Notes: a model not told the origin generated them from the sequence alone. A DNA stretch of 64,000 nt from Pedobacter zeae (GCF_014196715.1 NZ_JACIEF010000002.1:1116001-1180000); one strand, 5' to 3'; shown: positions 44,802-55,524, counted from the first letter of the stretch. A program made the numbers and translations.

Positions 44802-47800
44802 CCAGGAATTTACTCCAATTCGAAATAAGGTACCATTTTAGCCAGGTATCTTTTAAAGTTGCCGCATCTGTGTTTTTTACCTTGGGTTACTTCTGTGTAG
44901 TTAAAGGTGGTTTTGGTTCGGCAGAGGTACATAAAAATTCGCCTTATGTAATTACCAATATTACGGCATTACTTTCGTTATTTTCCATATTCACCGGTAC
45001 TATATTCAGTGCAAACGTCATATTAAGGGATAACATGTACCGGATGGAAGCGGTAATTTTTACCACTTCAATCAGTAAAGCAACTTATTTTGGGGTAAGG
45101 TTTTTAGGCCTGTTCCTTGCCGTTTTCAGTTTGTACCTCCTGGTAGTTTTCGGGGTTTTTATAGGTTGTTTTTTTATCGACCCAGCCCGTTTAGGTTCCT
45201 TCAATGTTCTCTGTTTTTTACAGCCGCTTTTAATTTTTGCCCTTCCGAACGTGTTCATTGCAACAGCCATTTTATTCTGTACAGCCGTATTAACCAAAAG
45301 TGCCAGGGCAATTTATGTAATTGGCGTGCTGATTTACATTTTATATATGCTGGCTTCCATATTGGGCAATTCGCCCCTGTTGGCTACTTCTACCATGAAA
45401 GCGGTTAAACCCAATGTTTTGCCTTTACTTTTAGATCCCTTTGCGCTGGCTTCATTTTTCGGTGAAACCAGAACCTGGACCGATGTGCAGCGCAATCAGC
45501 AGTTATTTCCGGTTGAGGGAGCATTTTTACTCAACAGGTTATTGTGGATCGGCATACCCGTCCTAATCATGATGATTACTTACTGCTTCTTCCATTTCAG
45601 GTTGCAGCGCGAGCGGCAGGTAAAGGTACAAACCGTTAAATCGGAGCAGCTGGCATTTATCCCATATCGTGTTTTACCTGTTTTGCCCAATGGTTTCCGC
45701 TATTTTCTGGGTACTTTAAAAACACAGTGCAAGTTCGAAATGATCTTCCTGTTTAAAAATATACCCATTATGGTGATGCTTTTACTGTGGGTATTTTTGT
45801 ATGGCGTAGAACTGAAAGACCAGCTGTTCAGTGGTACTTACAGCATCCACAGTTACCCGGCAACGGGCATCATCATTGAAGAATTGCGCTCCATAAAATT
45901 TGGGCTGGTGCTGATTCTGTTTTACGCTGCAGAAACCATCAGCAGGGAAAAATCGGTCAATATTCATGCTTTAATTTATAGCACTCCCGTTCAGCATTCA
46001 GCCATGTGGATGGCCAAATGTACAAGCCTTTTCAGTCTCGTATTTACCCTCGTTACGCTAAATATTGGGATTGGCATTATTCTACAGCTTACACATGGCT
46101 ATTTCCGGATCGAACTGCCGCTATATTTAACTTTATACTATTATAGCGCATTGCCGATGTTGCTTTTTGTGGTGCTGATACTGTTTATTCAGAATTTAAG
46201 CAGCAACAAATACCTGGGTATGGTATTGAGTATGCTTATGGTGTTTCTGATTTCTTATGCCGAAAGATTCGGAATCGAACATTACCTGCTCCGCTTTGCT
46301 TCCATGCCAGATCTGCTTCATTCTTATTTCAACGGTTTTGGTTATTATGCCAGCGCATTTAACGGGTACCTGTTATACTGGGCGGCTTTCTCCGTTATTA
46401 TTGCTGTTTTAACTGTCGGAATGTGGCAGGATAAGGCTGAAATAAAGGCTGTTAACCGGTTTAAAACAATCGGTAAAACAGTTAAACAGTACCAATGGAT
46501 TAGCCTTTTTGCCTTGCTGGTCTGGCTTTCCTCTGCAGCATTTATTTTTTATCAAACCAATATTATTGGAAAATATCAAAATAAACAGGCACAACTCAAA
46601 TGGCGCTTAACTTATGAAAAGAAATATAAAACATGGGCAAATTTACCTCAACCTGTGGTAAAGGCAGTTAAAACGAGGGTAGATTTATATGTAAATGAAG
46701 GGAAATATACCATTAAGGGTAATTACTTGCTGAAAAATGAAACGCAATTTCCCATTTCAAAAATCTGGGCCTGTGTTGATCCCGAAGTAAGCTCATTTAC
46801 TGTTGAAATGGCCGGGGGGCGCAACAGCGAAAGGGATGAACGTTTTGGCCAACAGTTTATTGATCTGAAAAAACCTTTAATGCCCAATGAAATCATAACT
46901 ATGGATTTTTCTGTGGAGGTGATCCGGTCGGGCTTTACACCTTTAAATAAGGAGAATGCCGTTGTAAAAAATGGAACATACATCGAACTGGAGAAATTTG
47001 TTCCCCATTTTGGCTACTGTTATCATTTTGAAAGCGACAACAAATTGGAACGGAAGAAAGCGGGTTTGCCTGAAATTGCGACAGCCCCCACATACCAGCG
47101 TAATGACGAACGGATTGATCTGGAAACCACAATTTCTACCGAAGCAGACCAACAAGTGATTACAGTAGGCGAATTACAACAAGAATGGGTATCGGATCAG
47201 CGCAGGTATTTTAAATACAAAACCTCCAGGCCGGTCAATTTTATGTTTGCAGTTAGCAGCGCAAGGTATGCGGTTAAAAAGGAGAACCATAAAGGTATAG
47301 CGCTGCGTATTTATTATCAGCCAGGGCAGGAATATAACCTGAAAAGCATGTTTAATGCCCTTAAAGATGCATTGGATTATGGCAGCAAAAACTTTGCAGA
47401 ATATCCTTTAAAGCAATTAATCCTTGCCGAAATTCCTCAATATAAAGGGGCTGCAACCGCTTACCCGGGCGTAATTTTTAGCGCCGAAAATATTAATTTC
47501 CTGGGTAATTATAGTCAAAATGGTGCTATAGATCAAAGTTATGCCATTGCGGCCCACGAAACGGCACATCAATGGTGGGCCAATAAACTGGTACCGGTAG
47601 ATGGTGCCGGTTATGCCATGCTTACCGAATCGCTGGCCAAATACACCGAAAATGTGCTGATCGAAAAGCGCTTTGGTAAAATGTACCTGCGCAGGTACCT
47701 GGCTTATGATCATAACCTCTATTTTTTGAACCGGAACAATGGTGATAAGGAAAGGCCTTTAGCTAAAACTTTAGACCAGCCTTATGTGCATTACCAAAAA

Positions 47801-48316
47801 GGTGGGCTCATGATGTATGCAATTAAGGAGATTATAGGTGAGCAACAGTTTAATACCTTATTGCAACGGTTTATCGTAGATCACGAATATCCTAAACCTA
47901 AAGCTACAGCCAGTGATTTTGTAAATGCACTGCTCAGTCAGGCGCGACCAGAGCAGCAGAAATTTATAAACGATTGCTTTAATGAGGTGGTGACTTATAA
48001 TTTAGGGATCAGCATGCTTGATTGTAAAGCTTTGAAAAATGGTAAGTATAAAATTGATGTAGAAATAGCTGCCGAAAGGCTAGGTGATGGCAATAAACAA
48101 TCGCCTGATCTGGAAATAGATCTGGCCTGTTTTAACCAATTGGAGAGGGAATGGGATCCAAAAACCAAACCGGTTTATTTTAAAAAGTACCACCTTAAAC
48201 AGAACAGGACCAAAATTTCTGTCGTTGTTGATCGTAAACCAAAAACAATAGCTGTTGATCCTTATGGGTATTTATTGGATGGAGATAGGAGCAATAATGT
48301 TGCAGTGTTGGATTAA
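44798..48316 (+). CDS. ABC-2 type permease fused to an M1 family aminopeptidase domain
   Basis: A 1172-residue protein. The first 600 or so residues contain two sets of predicted membrane helices in the ABC-2 permease style. The C-terminal part (about 620-1080) is an M1 metallopeptidase: AAHETAHQWW holds HExxH near residue 919, and the third ligand Glu is in MLTESLAKYTE about 20 residues on. Fusions of this kind are known in Bacteroidota as 'ABC permease/M1 family aminopeptidase'. The peptidase would face the periplasm. Cargo unknown; it may cut a peptide as the pump exports it. Confidence 0.88.
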   Translation: MTRNLLQFEIRYHFSQVSFKVAASVFFTLGYFCVVKGGFGSAEVHKNSPYVITNITALLSLFSIFTGTIFSANVILRDNMYRMEAVIFTTSISKATYFGVRFLGLFLAVFSLYLLVVFGVFIGCFFIDPARLGSFNVLCFLQPLLIFALPNVFIATAILFCTAVLTKSARAIYVIGVLIYILYMLASILGNSPLLATSTMKAVKPNVLPLLLDPFALASFFGETRTWTDVQRNQQLFPVEGAFLLNRLLWIGIPVLIMMITYCFFHFRLQRERQVKVQTVKSEQLAFIPYRVLPVLPNGFRYFLGTLKTQCKFEMIFLFKNIPIMVMLLLWVFLYGVELKDQLFSGTYSIHSYPATGIIIEELRSIKFGLVLILFYAAETISREKSVNIHALIYSTPVQHSAMWMAKCTSLFSLVFTLVTLNIGIGIILQLTHGYFRIELPLYLTLYYYSALPMLLFVVLILFIQNLSSNKYLGMVLSMLMVFLISYAERFGIEHYLLRFASMPDLLHSYFNGFGYYASAFNGYLLYWAAFSVIIAVLTVGMWQDKAEIKAVNRFKTIGKTVKQYQWISLFALLVWLSSAAFIFYQTNIIGKYQNKQAQLKWRLTYEKKYKTWANLPQPVVKAVKTRVDLYVNEGKYTIKGNYLLKNETQFPISKIWACVDPEVSSFTVEMAGGRNSERDERFGQQFIDLKKPLMPNEIITMDFSVEVIRSGFTPLNKENAVVKNGTYIELEKFVPHFGYCYHFESDNKLERKKAGLPEIATAPTYQRNDERIDLETTISTEADQQVITVGELQQEWVSDQRRYFKYKTSRPVNFMFAVSSARYAVKKENHKGIALRIYYQPGQEYNLKSMFNALKDALDYGSKNFAEYPLKQLILAEIPQYKGAATAYPGVIFSAENINFLGNYSQNGAIDQSYAIAAHETAHQWWANKLVPVDGAGYAMLTESLAKYTENVLIEKRFGKMYLRRYLAYDHNLYFLNRNNGDKERPLAKTLDQPYVHYQKGGLMMYAIKEIIGEQQFNTLLQRFIVDHEYPKPKATASDFVNALLSQARPEQQKFINDCFNEVVTYNLGISMLDCKALKNGKYKIDVEIAAERLGDGNKQSPDLEIDLACFNQLEREWDPKTKPVYFKKYHLKQNRTKISVVVDRKPKTIAVDPYGYLLDGDRSNNVAVLD

Positions 48317-48339
48317 AACCATTACTCATTGAATTGATT

Positions 48340-48545
48340 GTTGTGATGTTGGCCTTGTCGAAATATCTGATGATGAGTCCTTCGACAGGCTCATCATGAC
48401 AGGCTTCTCTGGGATAGTCATAGCGGAGTGCAACGCAACCGAGCACCACGTTAGGGCTCGACGAGGCTAAATCTCTCTATGTTGATTTATCCGCTTCGCT
48501 GCCAACGAAAAACCAGCAAGCTCCGGTAGAGATAACGGCACGAAG
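48340..48545. repeat. Dispersed palindromic repeats after the ABC/M1 operon
   Basis: ATGATGAG (48370-48377) and CTCATCAT (48390-48397) form a perfect 8-bp stem around TCCTTCGACAGG, the same core as at 9940 and 20770. After it comes CGGAGTGCAACGCAACCGAG, similar to the edge at 55535. It sits between two convergent genes (ABC/M1 and AraC), so it may also stop transcription from both sides. Confidence 0.6.
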
Positions 48546-48557
48546 AGATGGCTTTTA

Positions 48558-49499
48558 CTAATTAGTCCTGAACACCTTTGGTGTACAATGCATCTGGCGT
48601 TTAAAAAAAATATTGAAATTGGCTGGGTATTCGAAACCAAGGCAATAAGCAATCTGTGCAATATTCCATTCGGTATGTTTTAACAACGCCACGGCCTCTG
48701 TTGCAATCCTTCTCGAAATATGCTCTGAGGTGGTTTTTCCTGTTACTTCTTTTACAGCATGGTTAAGGTGATTTACATGTACCAGTAAACGGCAGGCAAA
48801 ATCGTGTGCTGTTTTTAATTCCAGGATGTGTTCGGTAGAACCGATCGGAAACTGCCTTTCCAGTAATTCGAGGAAGAGGGAGGTTAATCGTGCAGATGCC
48901 GTATTCTGTTTAAAAATAGCATCCTGGGGTTTCACTTTTAAACCTTCGTGAACAATCAGCTGCACGTAATTCCTTAAAAGATCATACTTATGGATATAAT
49001 CGCCATCCATCTCTTTTAACATTTTACAGAAAATATCTTTGAGGGTTATTTCCTGCTCTTCATCGATATGGATTACCGGACTATCGTTAATGCGTAACAA
49101 CAGGGAATCGCGCAGGGTTTCGCTGCGGTTATGAATAAAATTTTCAGTAAACAGGCAGAAAAAACCTGCGGGTTTCGGCGAAGTGCTTTCCCATGAATAT
49201 GGAATATTGGGGTTGGTAAACAATAAAGCCCTTTCTTTAATTTCGATCTGGGCATCAGGATAATGCAAGATCCCGTTTCCAATAATCAGGGAGATTTTAT
49301 AAAAATCCCTGCGGCTAAAGGCCGATGGGATATTGGTACAAACGGTACTCCGGTTAAAAACATTAAAATGCCCTAAATCGTTAATCATCCCTAAACTGGG
49401 AACGGGGATTTCTGGCCGGTTAATTTTTAGCCTATTATAAAAATCCTCTAAAGTTTCCATTTTATGAAGGGTAGAAAGCTCCTGGTTTTTTGATAACAT
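48558..49499 (-). CDS. AraC family transcriptional regulator next to an RND pump
   Basis: A 313-residue protein; cupin-like N-terminal part (GILHYPDAQIEIKERALLF) and a C-terminal double HTH (VKEVTGKTTSEHISRRIATE, NIAQIAYCLGFEYPANFNIF). It is 25 bp downstream of the adaptor gene of an HAE-type RND set on the same strand, so it is probably the last gene of that unit and controls it. Ligand unknown. Confidence 0.88.
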   Translation of the reverse strand: MLSKNQELSTLHKMETLEDFYNRLKINRPEIPVPSLGMINDLGHFNVFNRSTVCTNIPSAFSRRDFYKISLIIGNGILHYPDAQIEIKERALLFTNPNIPYSWESTSPKPAGFFCLFTENFIHNRSETLRDSLLLRINDSPVIHIDEEQEITLKDIFCKMLKEMDGDYIHKYDLLRNYVQLIVHEGLKVKPQDAIFKQNTASARLTSLFLELLERQFPIGSTEHILELKTAHDFACRLLVHVNHLNHAVKEVTGKTTSEHISRRIATEAVALLKHTEWNIAQIAYCLGFEYPANFNIFFKRQMHCTPKVFRTN

Positions 49500-49524
49500 A
49501 ATTCAATCCTTGGTAAACGTAAAG

Positions 49525-50625
49525 TTATGGTTTAATCACCATTCCTTCATGCATTTCCTCCGTAGGTTCTGCCACTAATTTGTCACCTTCTTTTAAATTC
49601 CCGAAAATTTCAACTTTATCGTCGGTTTCCCTTCCTTTTTTTACATTGATCTTAACCGCTTTGTTATCAGCAACTTTTAAAACAAACAAACCTTCGCTGG
49701 TATCGAGCAAGGCTTTTTTAGCAATGATAAAAGTGCTGGCATTGGCTGGGAGCGGGATATTGAGCTCGGCCACCATCCCCGGCAATAAAATTTTCGAGGC
49801 ATTGGGTACATCCATCTCTACACGTTCAGAACGTAAACGAACATCTAAAGCACCCGATAAACGTTTTACTTTTGCCTTAAACGTTTGGTCGGGTAATGAT
49901 TTTACGGTGAAGCTAACTTCATCGCCAACTTTTAGATAGCCGGTATAAACTTCGGGTATGGATACCGCCAAACGCAGGTTTTTCTGATCCTGTAAGGTAA
50001 ACAAAGGTAAATCTGAACCTTTACCCGTTGGTCCCACATAAGCACCGGGATTGACGTTCCTGGCTGAAATTACACCGCTAAACGGCGCCCTGATGGTTAA
50101 ATAATCCAGAACCGAACCTACTTCTTTATAAGCAGCTTTTGCCGCTTCGAGCTGTGCCAGGTCCGAATTCTTTTTAGCCAGTGCCTGATCAAGGTCGTTG
50201 GTAGAAATGGTTCCCGGGGTTTTGCTGGTTTCGTATAACCGGTTATAATTGGCTTTGCTCGCAGTGTAAATGGCTTCCTGTGCTTTTATTCTCGATTGCG
50301 TAGCCGCCAGCTGCGAAGTCATTTCAGGAGCCTCTAAAGTCATCAACAACTGGCCTTTTTTTACTTCCGAACCGATATCAGCATGTAACGTTTTAACAAA
50401 ACTGCTCACTTTGGCGTATAAATCAACCTGTTGATACGCGATCAGCTCGCCCGGTAAACTTAATTGGGTCGATAATTTTTCTTTTTTAAGGTCGAAAGTT
50501 GCAATGGCCGCTTCCTTTTCTTTTTTTACCGGGGCTTTGGATTCTGAAGACCCACAACCGTATAGGGCTGTAAGCATTAAAAATCCTGAACTTAATAATC
50601 CTGTTGAAAATATCTTTGTATTCAT
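49525..50625 (-). CDS. RND efflux periplasmic adaptor subunit (HAE type)
   Basis: A 366-residue membrane fusion lipoprotein: lipobox LYGCGSSE (Cys near 24), barrel-sandwich half ADIGSEVKKGQLLMTLEAPE, a helical hairpin about 85-160, then ISARNVNPGAYVGP and beta-barrel region. It couples the permease to the TolC-like channel. It starts 14 bp after the end of the permease gene. Confidence 0.92.
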   Translation of the reverse strand: MNTKIFSTGLLSSGFLMLTALYGCGSSESKAPVKKEKEAAIATFDLKKEKLSTQLSLPGELIAYQQVDLYAKVSSFVKTLHADIGSEVKKGQLLMTLEAPEMTSQLAATQSRIKAQEAIYTASKANYNRLYETSKTPGTISTNDLDQALAKKNSDLAQLEAAKAAYKEVGSVLDYLTIRAPFSGVISARNVNPGAYVGPTGKGSDLPLFTLQDQKNLRLAVSIPEVYTGYLKVGDEVSFTVKSLPDQTFKAKVKRLSGALDVRLRSERVEMDVPNASKILLPGMVAELNIPLPANASTFIIAKKALLDTSEGLFVLKVADNKAVKINVKKGRETDDKVEIFGNLKEGDKLVAEPTEEMHEGMVIKP

Positions 50626-50639
50626 TTGTGATGATAAAT

Positions 50640-53600
50640 TTATTCGTTTTCTGCTAAACCTTTAATGTAATGGATGCTGTCTTTATCTTCGGGATCGAGC
50701 GACATCGAATCAGTTGTCTGTTTGCCCTGAACCCATGCAAATACCAATGGCAATATAATCAGTACGGCGAATGTTGAAGCCAATAAACCGCCTATAACTG
50801 CTCTGCCCAGTGGGGAAACTGCTCCACCGCCCTCGCCGTGCCCAATGGCCATGGGTAACATACCCGCAACCATGGCAATACTGGTCATGATGATCGGGCG
50901 TATACGTAAAGCTGCTGCCTCCCTTGCCGATTGAAGGGCGTCGCCACTGTGTTTCCTTAACTGCTCTGCATTGGTGATCAACAGTACCGCATTGGCAATA
51001 GATACTCCTACCGACATGATGATACCCATGTACGATTGAAGGTTTAAGGTTGATCCGGTAATGGTTAACAACAGCAACGAGCCTAAAATTACCGCAGGTA
51101 CTGTAGTTAGAATAACCAGCGGAACTTTAAACGATTGAAAGTTGGCTGATAACATCAGGAAAATAACCACAATGGCCACAAATAACCCCGATTGTAAACT
51201 GTCTAAAGTATCGTTCAGCACCTTACTTAACCCAATAGGGGTAACATTTAATCCTCTTGGCAGTTCGCCAATATTTTTTATGGCTTTATCTACATCTTTT
51301 GATGCCGTTCCCAGATCGGTATGGTAAAGATTTGCCGTTACCGATAAGAAAGGCATGGCGCCAATGTTATCATTTTCGCCGGCAGTGGTATCAGGTGTAA
51401 TTTTAGCCACATCGCTCAGTACCGGTCGGGCCGCGTTTTTAAGCAATGGAATCTCTCCGATATCATCTTTGCTGGCCATCTGGTTAAGTGGTACCTGTAC
51501 CTGCACATTATACGGTAAGGCCGCCTTTTCATCCAGCCAGATATTTTTATCCGTATAACGGGATGAGGAGGTTGAAGCAATCAACGACCTCGAAATATCA
51601 GCCATATCTACTCCGATCTGTGCTGCACGCGTTCTGTCGATATCGATGTTTAATGAAGGATATTTGATCGGCTGGGCAATCTGCACATCGCGCATATAAG
51701 GGATCTGTTTCAGCTCTGCCAGGATCTTATTGGCATATTTTTCGTTCAGTTTTTTGTTTTTACCGGCAATGCGCACTTCAACAGGAGTAGGAGAACCCTG
51801 GCTCAATACTTTATCGGTTAACTCGATAGGCTCGAACGAAAGTTTAACATCCGGTAAAAGCTTTTTGATCTTTTCCCTGAACTGATCTTTAAAATCGTCC
51901 ATGTCTTCTTCAAAATCCTTTAAACTTACCTGGAAAACAGCTTCGTGAGGACCCGCCATATATTGATAAATGGGGTTTACAGAAAATTGCGAAGGGTGTT
52001 GGCCTACGTACACGGAAGAAATACCCACATGCTCTGCACCAACCATTTTTTTTAGTTCGGCCAATACCACATTGGCTTTCTCTTCGGTACGCTCTAACCG
52101 GGTTCCATCGGGTGCACGCAAACGCAACTGGAACTGGCTTGAATTAACACGGGGCAGAACATCGCGACCGATATTAGCCAATAACAAGGCAGCCAGGCCA
52201 ATAATTACCATCAGGTAAATTAAAACAACCGGTTTCCGGTAAGGTAATATTCTGTCGAGAAAGCGGATAAAACGGTTCCTGAACCGGTCGAAAATGCCAA
52301 TTTTACCGTTTCCGCTAAAGTCTTCGCGCTCTACCAGTATCTTTTTTTGGTTCAGGGTATCTTGCTCGGTTTCAATTTCAATTCCTGTTGCTTTAAAATC
52401 AGCCTCATCCTGTGTAATACCAGGGTGATGGGCAGCTCCTTTTTTAGGGTGTGCAATCATCAGCCAATTGGCCATAATCGGTACAAAAGTTTGTGATAGC
52501 AGAAACGAAACCACCATCGAGAAGCCGATGGCCAGGGCCAACGGTAAGAATAAAGCACCTGGTATCCCCGACATGGTAAAGGCCGGCGCAAATACGGCCA
52601 GGATACAGAAAAGAATTAACAATTTAGGAAAGGCGATTTCCTTACAGGCATCCCATATGGCAAGTGCCTTCGGTTTGCCCATATCAAAATGCTGGTGGAT
52701 GTTTTCTATGGTAACCGTCGATTCATCTACCAGGATACCAATGGCCAGGGCCAATCCGCTCAAAGTCATGATGTTGATCGTTTGCCCGAATAATTTAAGG
52801 AAGAGTACCCCCGAAATAATGGAAGTTGGAATGGTCAGGATTACAATCAAGGCTGCCCTTTTGTCGCCAAGGAAAAGCAATACCATCAAACCCGTTAAAA
52901 TGGCGCCAATTGCACCTTCACTGATCAAACTCTTTACCGAATTGATGACGTATACCGATTGGTCGAACTCATAAGAGAGTTTAACATCTTCGGGCAGGGT
53001 ATTCTGGATATTGGGCAGGTTTTTCTTCAGGTTTTTAACCACATCCCAGGTAGAAGCATCGCCAGATTTGGCAATACTCAGGTATACCGAGCGTTTGCCA
53101 TTAACCAGCGCATAACCCTGAACCAGGTCGGCACCATCTTTTACGGTGGCTACATCGCGGAGCTGAAGGTTTTGTATACTGCCTTTAAATAAAGGGATAT
53201 TTTCAAAATCCTTAACTTTTTTGATGGTATAATTGGTAGGGGTAAGGTAGTTTTTATCACCTATACGTACATTTCCTGAAGGGGCCGTCTGGTTATTTAA
53301 CCTGATGGCTTCTACCACCTGGTCTACCGTTAAATTGTGCGAACGGAGCAATGAAGGGTTAACATTGATCTCTATCGTTCGCGGACTGCCTCCAAACGGG
53401 GCAGGGGAAAGTAAGCCCGGGATGGCAGAGAAACTCGGGCGTACATAGGTGTTTGCCAAATCCTGCAGTTCGTTATTGGTACGGATCGGGCTGCTCAGTA
53501 CCAACTGACCAACGGGCAGGGAAGAAGCATCAAAACGGATCACAAAAGGCGGTTGCGAACCCGGCGGGAAAATGGCCTGTGCCCGGGTAGAGAGGGCACT

Positions 53601-53924
53601 CAGCTCTGCTGCTGCCTGGGCCATATTGGTACCTTCGTAATACGTTAATTTCATGAGCATTAAGCCCTGGGTATTTTTGGTTTCGATACTTTTAATACCG
53701 TTTGCAAAAAGCAGGATGTTAACGTATTGCTTGCCGAAATAAGCCTCCATCTGATCTGGTGTGTAACCGCCAAAGGGATGGGCAATATAAATCACCGGAA
53801 GGTTCATCTGCGGCAGGATATCCACCTTGATCTGGTTGATGGCCCCGATGCCGAAAAAGAACAATCCTGCTACTAAAACTAAGATGGATATGGGTTTGCG
53901 GAGTGCGAAACGTATTAAATTCAT
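50640..53924 (-). CDS. RND multidrug efflux permease (HAE-1-like)
   Basis: A 1094-residue inner-membrane pump with two six-helix bundles and two periplasmic porter domains. In TM4 the proton-relay site reads ILVDESTVTIEN (Asp400-Glu401) where AcrB has Asp-Asp, a variant seen in some Bacteroidota permeases. A cytoplasmic insert of about 60 residues rich in charged residues (about 485-545) lies between the bundles. Substrates are probably organic compounds; no heavy-metal signature is present. Middle gene of the TolC-permease-adaptor set. Confidence 0.92.
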   Translation of the reverse strand: MNLIRFALRKPISILVLVAGLFFFGIGAINQIKVDILPQMNLPVIYIAHPFGGYTPDQMEAYFGKQYVNILLFANGIKSIETKNTQGLMLMKLTYYEGTNMAQAAAELSALSTRAQAIFPPGSQPPFVIRFDASSLPVGQLVLSSPIRTNNELQDLANTYVRPSFSAIPGLLSPAPFGGSPRTIEINVNPSLLRSHNLTVDQVVEAIRLNNQTAPSGNVRIGDKNYLTPTNYTIKKVKDFENIPLFKGSIQNLQLRDVATVKDGADLVQGYALVNGKRSVYLSIAKSGDASTWDVVKNLKKNLPNIQNTLPEDVKLSYEFDQSVYVINSVKSLISEGAIGAILTGLMVLLFLGDKRAALIVILTIPTSIISGVLFLKLFGQTINIMTLSGLALAIGILVDESTVTIENIHQHFDMGKPKALAIWDACKEIAFPKLLILFCILAVFAPAFTMSGIPGALFLPLALAIGFSMVVSFLLSQTFVPIMANWLMIAHPKKGAAHHPGITQDEADFKATGIEIETEQDTLNQKKILVEREDFSGNGKIGIFDRFRNRFIRFLDRILPYRKPVVLIYLMVIIGLAALLLANIGRDVLPRVNSSQFQLRLRAPDGTRLERTEEKANVVLAELKKMVGAEHVGISSVYVGQHPSQFSVNPIYQYMAGPHEAVFQVSLKDFEEDMDDFKDQFREKIKKLLPDVKLSFEPIELTDKVLSQGSPTPVEVRIAGKNKKLNEKYANKILAELKQIPYMRDVQIAQPIKYPSLNIDIDRTRAAQIGVDMADISRSLIASTSSSRYTDKNIWLDEKAALPYNVQVQVPLNQMASKDDIGEIPLLKNAARPVLSDVAKITPDTTAGENDNIGAMPFLSVTANLYHTDLGTASKDVDKAIKNIGELPRGLNVTPIGLSKVLNDTLDSLQSGLFVAIVVIFLMLSANFQSFKVPLVILTTVPAVILGSLLLLTITGSTLNLQSYMGIIMSVGVSIANAVLLITNAEQLRKHSGDALQSAREAAALRIRPIIMTSIAMVAGMLPMAIGHGEGGGAVSPLGRAVIGGLLASTFAVLIILPLVFAWVQGKQTTDSMSLDPEDKDSIHYIKGLAENE

Positions 53925-53937
53925 TTATATAGCCAGA

Positions 53938-55329
53938 TTAAAATTCATTGATAAATATCTCGTAGTTGCCCAAGGCTGCCGATTTTAAGAGCAAAGCCTG
54001 CCAAACGTTGGTAAAGGCAATATCCCGGTCGGTTTCGGCCCGGTTTAATGTAAAAAGTGCCTGGGTAAGATCAACCAAAGTGGTTAAGCCATTTTTGTAG
54101 AGTGTATTTTTCTGCAGATAGGCTTCCGCTGCGGCTTTAACCTGTATGGGGGCTTCCTTATAATTGGCCAGGGCATTGTTCAGCTTGGTTTCGGCAAGGG
54201 CCAATTGTGCCCTTAACTGCTGATCGGCCAAATTATATTCTTCTTTTAAGCCCTGGCTAATGTACTGTTGCGCACGTACTTGTGGGCGGTTTTTAAGCAG
54301 GGTTGATAAATTCCAGGTCATTCCTATGCCAATCAAATAGTTGCTGCGGGTGGGGTTAATACCATCGGCATAACTGGTAGAATAAGCGCTCTGATCGAGG
54401 GCATAACCCGGACCAAAACCTGATCCCTTGCCCTGCATTACCCCAAAAAAAGTAAAGGTTGGGTAATAGAGTTTTTTGAAATAGTTAACCTGCTCATCGC
54501 TTACATCTATCCGGTTTCGGTAAAACTTTAAAAGCGGATGTGTACTTTTAACTAGGGTATCTTCCAGCAGGTTGCCCGGAATGTGGGCGATGGAAGCCGT
54601 ATCCAAATCGTAAGAAGTAGCCGTTAAACCCATCAGTAAACCTAAACGGTTGGCCTGTTCCTGCTCAAGATCCTTTGCTTTTGTTAAGGCAATTCTGGCG
54701 TTCGAAACCTCTGCTTTGGCAAATGAAGAATCTACACCGGCTATAAGCCCGTTTTTTGCCCTGATAATGGCGGTATTCTGAAAGGTAATGGCACGCTCGA
54801 GGTTTTTCTGTTGCGATTTGGTTAACCTTTGTGCGGCCAGGAGGTTAAGGTAAGCCGCCGAAACACGGATTTTCTGTTGAAATTTTTCCTGTTCCAGGTC
54901 GTTCTGATCCCTTTGGTAAGCAGCATTGGCTACCTTTACCCGCTCCCTGATTCTTCCAAAGGTGAAAAAATCCCAGTTTACATTGGCCAGATAAAGTCCG
55001 CCGAAGGCAGCATTCCAGTTTTGTTTAGCTAAAGCCGGACCAGCCGACGCCACTCCCAAACCACCTAAACCATACTGGGGGCCATTTTGCCCGTTAATGG
55101 TGCCGTAATCCTGTTGAGCACTTAAGTTTAAATTGGGAAGGTATTCTCTTTTGGCCTGCTGTACAGCCGATTTTGAGGCTTCTGCATAGTTGCTTTTGGC
55201 CCTGATGGTGCCATAATTCGTAAGGGCGGTGCTAACGGCTTGTTTAAGGCTTAGCGTTTGAGCACGAACGCCAAAGGATAGGGTAATGAATAATAGGACT
55301 AAAAAATAAGATAAAGATATACGGTACAT
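53938..55329 (-). CDS. TolC family outer-membrane protein of the HAE pump
   Basis: About 463 residues from the ATG at 55329; the frame extends 7 codons upstream, but the shorter start begins the signal peptide (MYRISLSYFLVLLFITLSFG, ending VRAQ). The two outer-membrane-efflux repeats are clear (LSLKQAVSTALTNYGTIRAK, and NTLYKNGLTTLVDLTQALFT near the end). It is the channel of the pump, 13 bp upstream of the permease gene. Confidence 0.9.
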   Translation of the reverse strand: MYRISLSYFLVLLFITLSFGVRAQTLSLKQAVSTALTNYGTIRAKSNYAEASKSAVQQAKREYLPNLNLSAQQDYGTINGQNGPQYGLGGLGVASAGPALAKQNWNAAFGGLYLANVNWDFFTFGRIRERVKVANAAYQRDQNDLEQEKFQQKIRVSAAYLNLLAAQRLTKSQQKNLERAITFQNTAIIRAKNGLIAGVDSSFAKAEVSNARIALTKAKDLEQEQANRLGLLMGLTATSYDLDTASIAHIPGNLLEDTLVKSTHPLLKFYRNRIDVSDEQVNYFKKLYYPTFTFFGVMQGKGSGFGPGYALDQSAYSTSYADGINPTRSNYLIGIGMTWNLSTLLKNRPQVRAQQYISQGLKEEYNLADQQLRAQLALAETKLNNALANYKEAPIQVKAAAEAYLQKNTLYKNGLTTLVDLTQALFTLNRAETDRDIAFTNVWQALLLKSAALGNYEIFINEF

Positions 55330-55524
55330 AGTGTATAATTTACACAGCAAATGTAAATTATGGAAGGAACATCAAAGTATTTGGTTCAAATCAAAAATTA
55401 TGCGAATCAAATAATAATCGAAATGTTACTTAATGACCTATAAAAACGACGTTTTTACCAATGTTGGTTGATCATTTATCGCACCATGCTTTAAAATAAG
55501 ACAAAAGGATTACAAAAAATCGCC

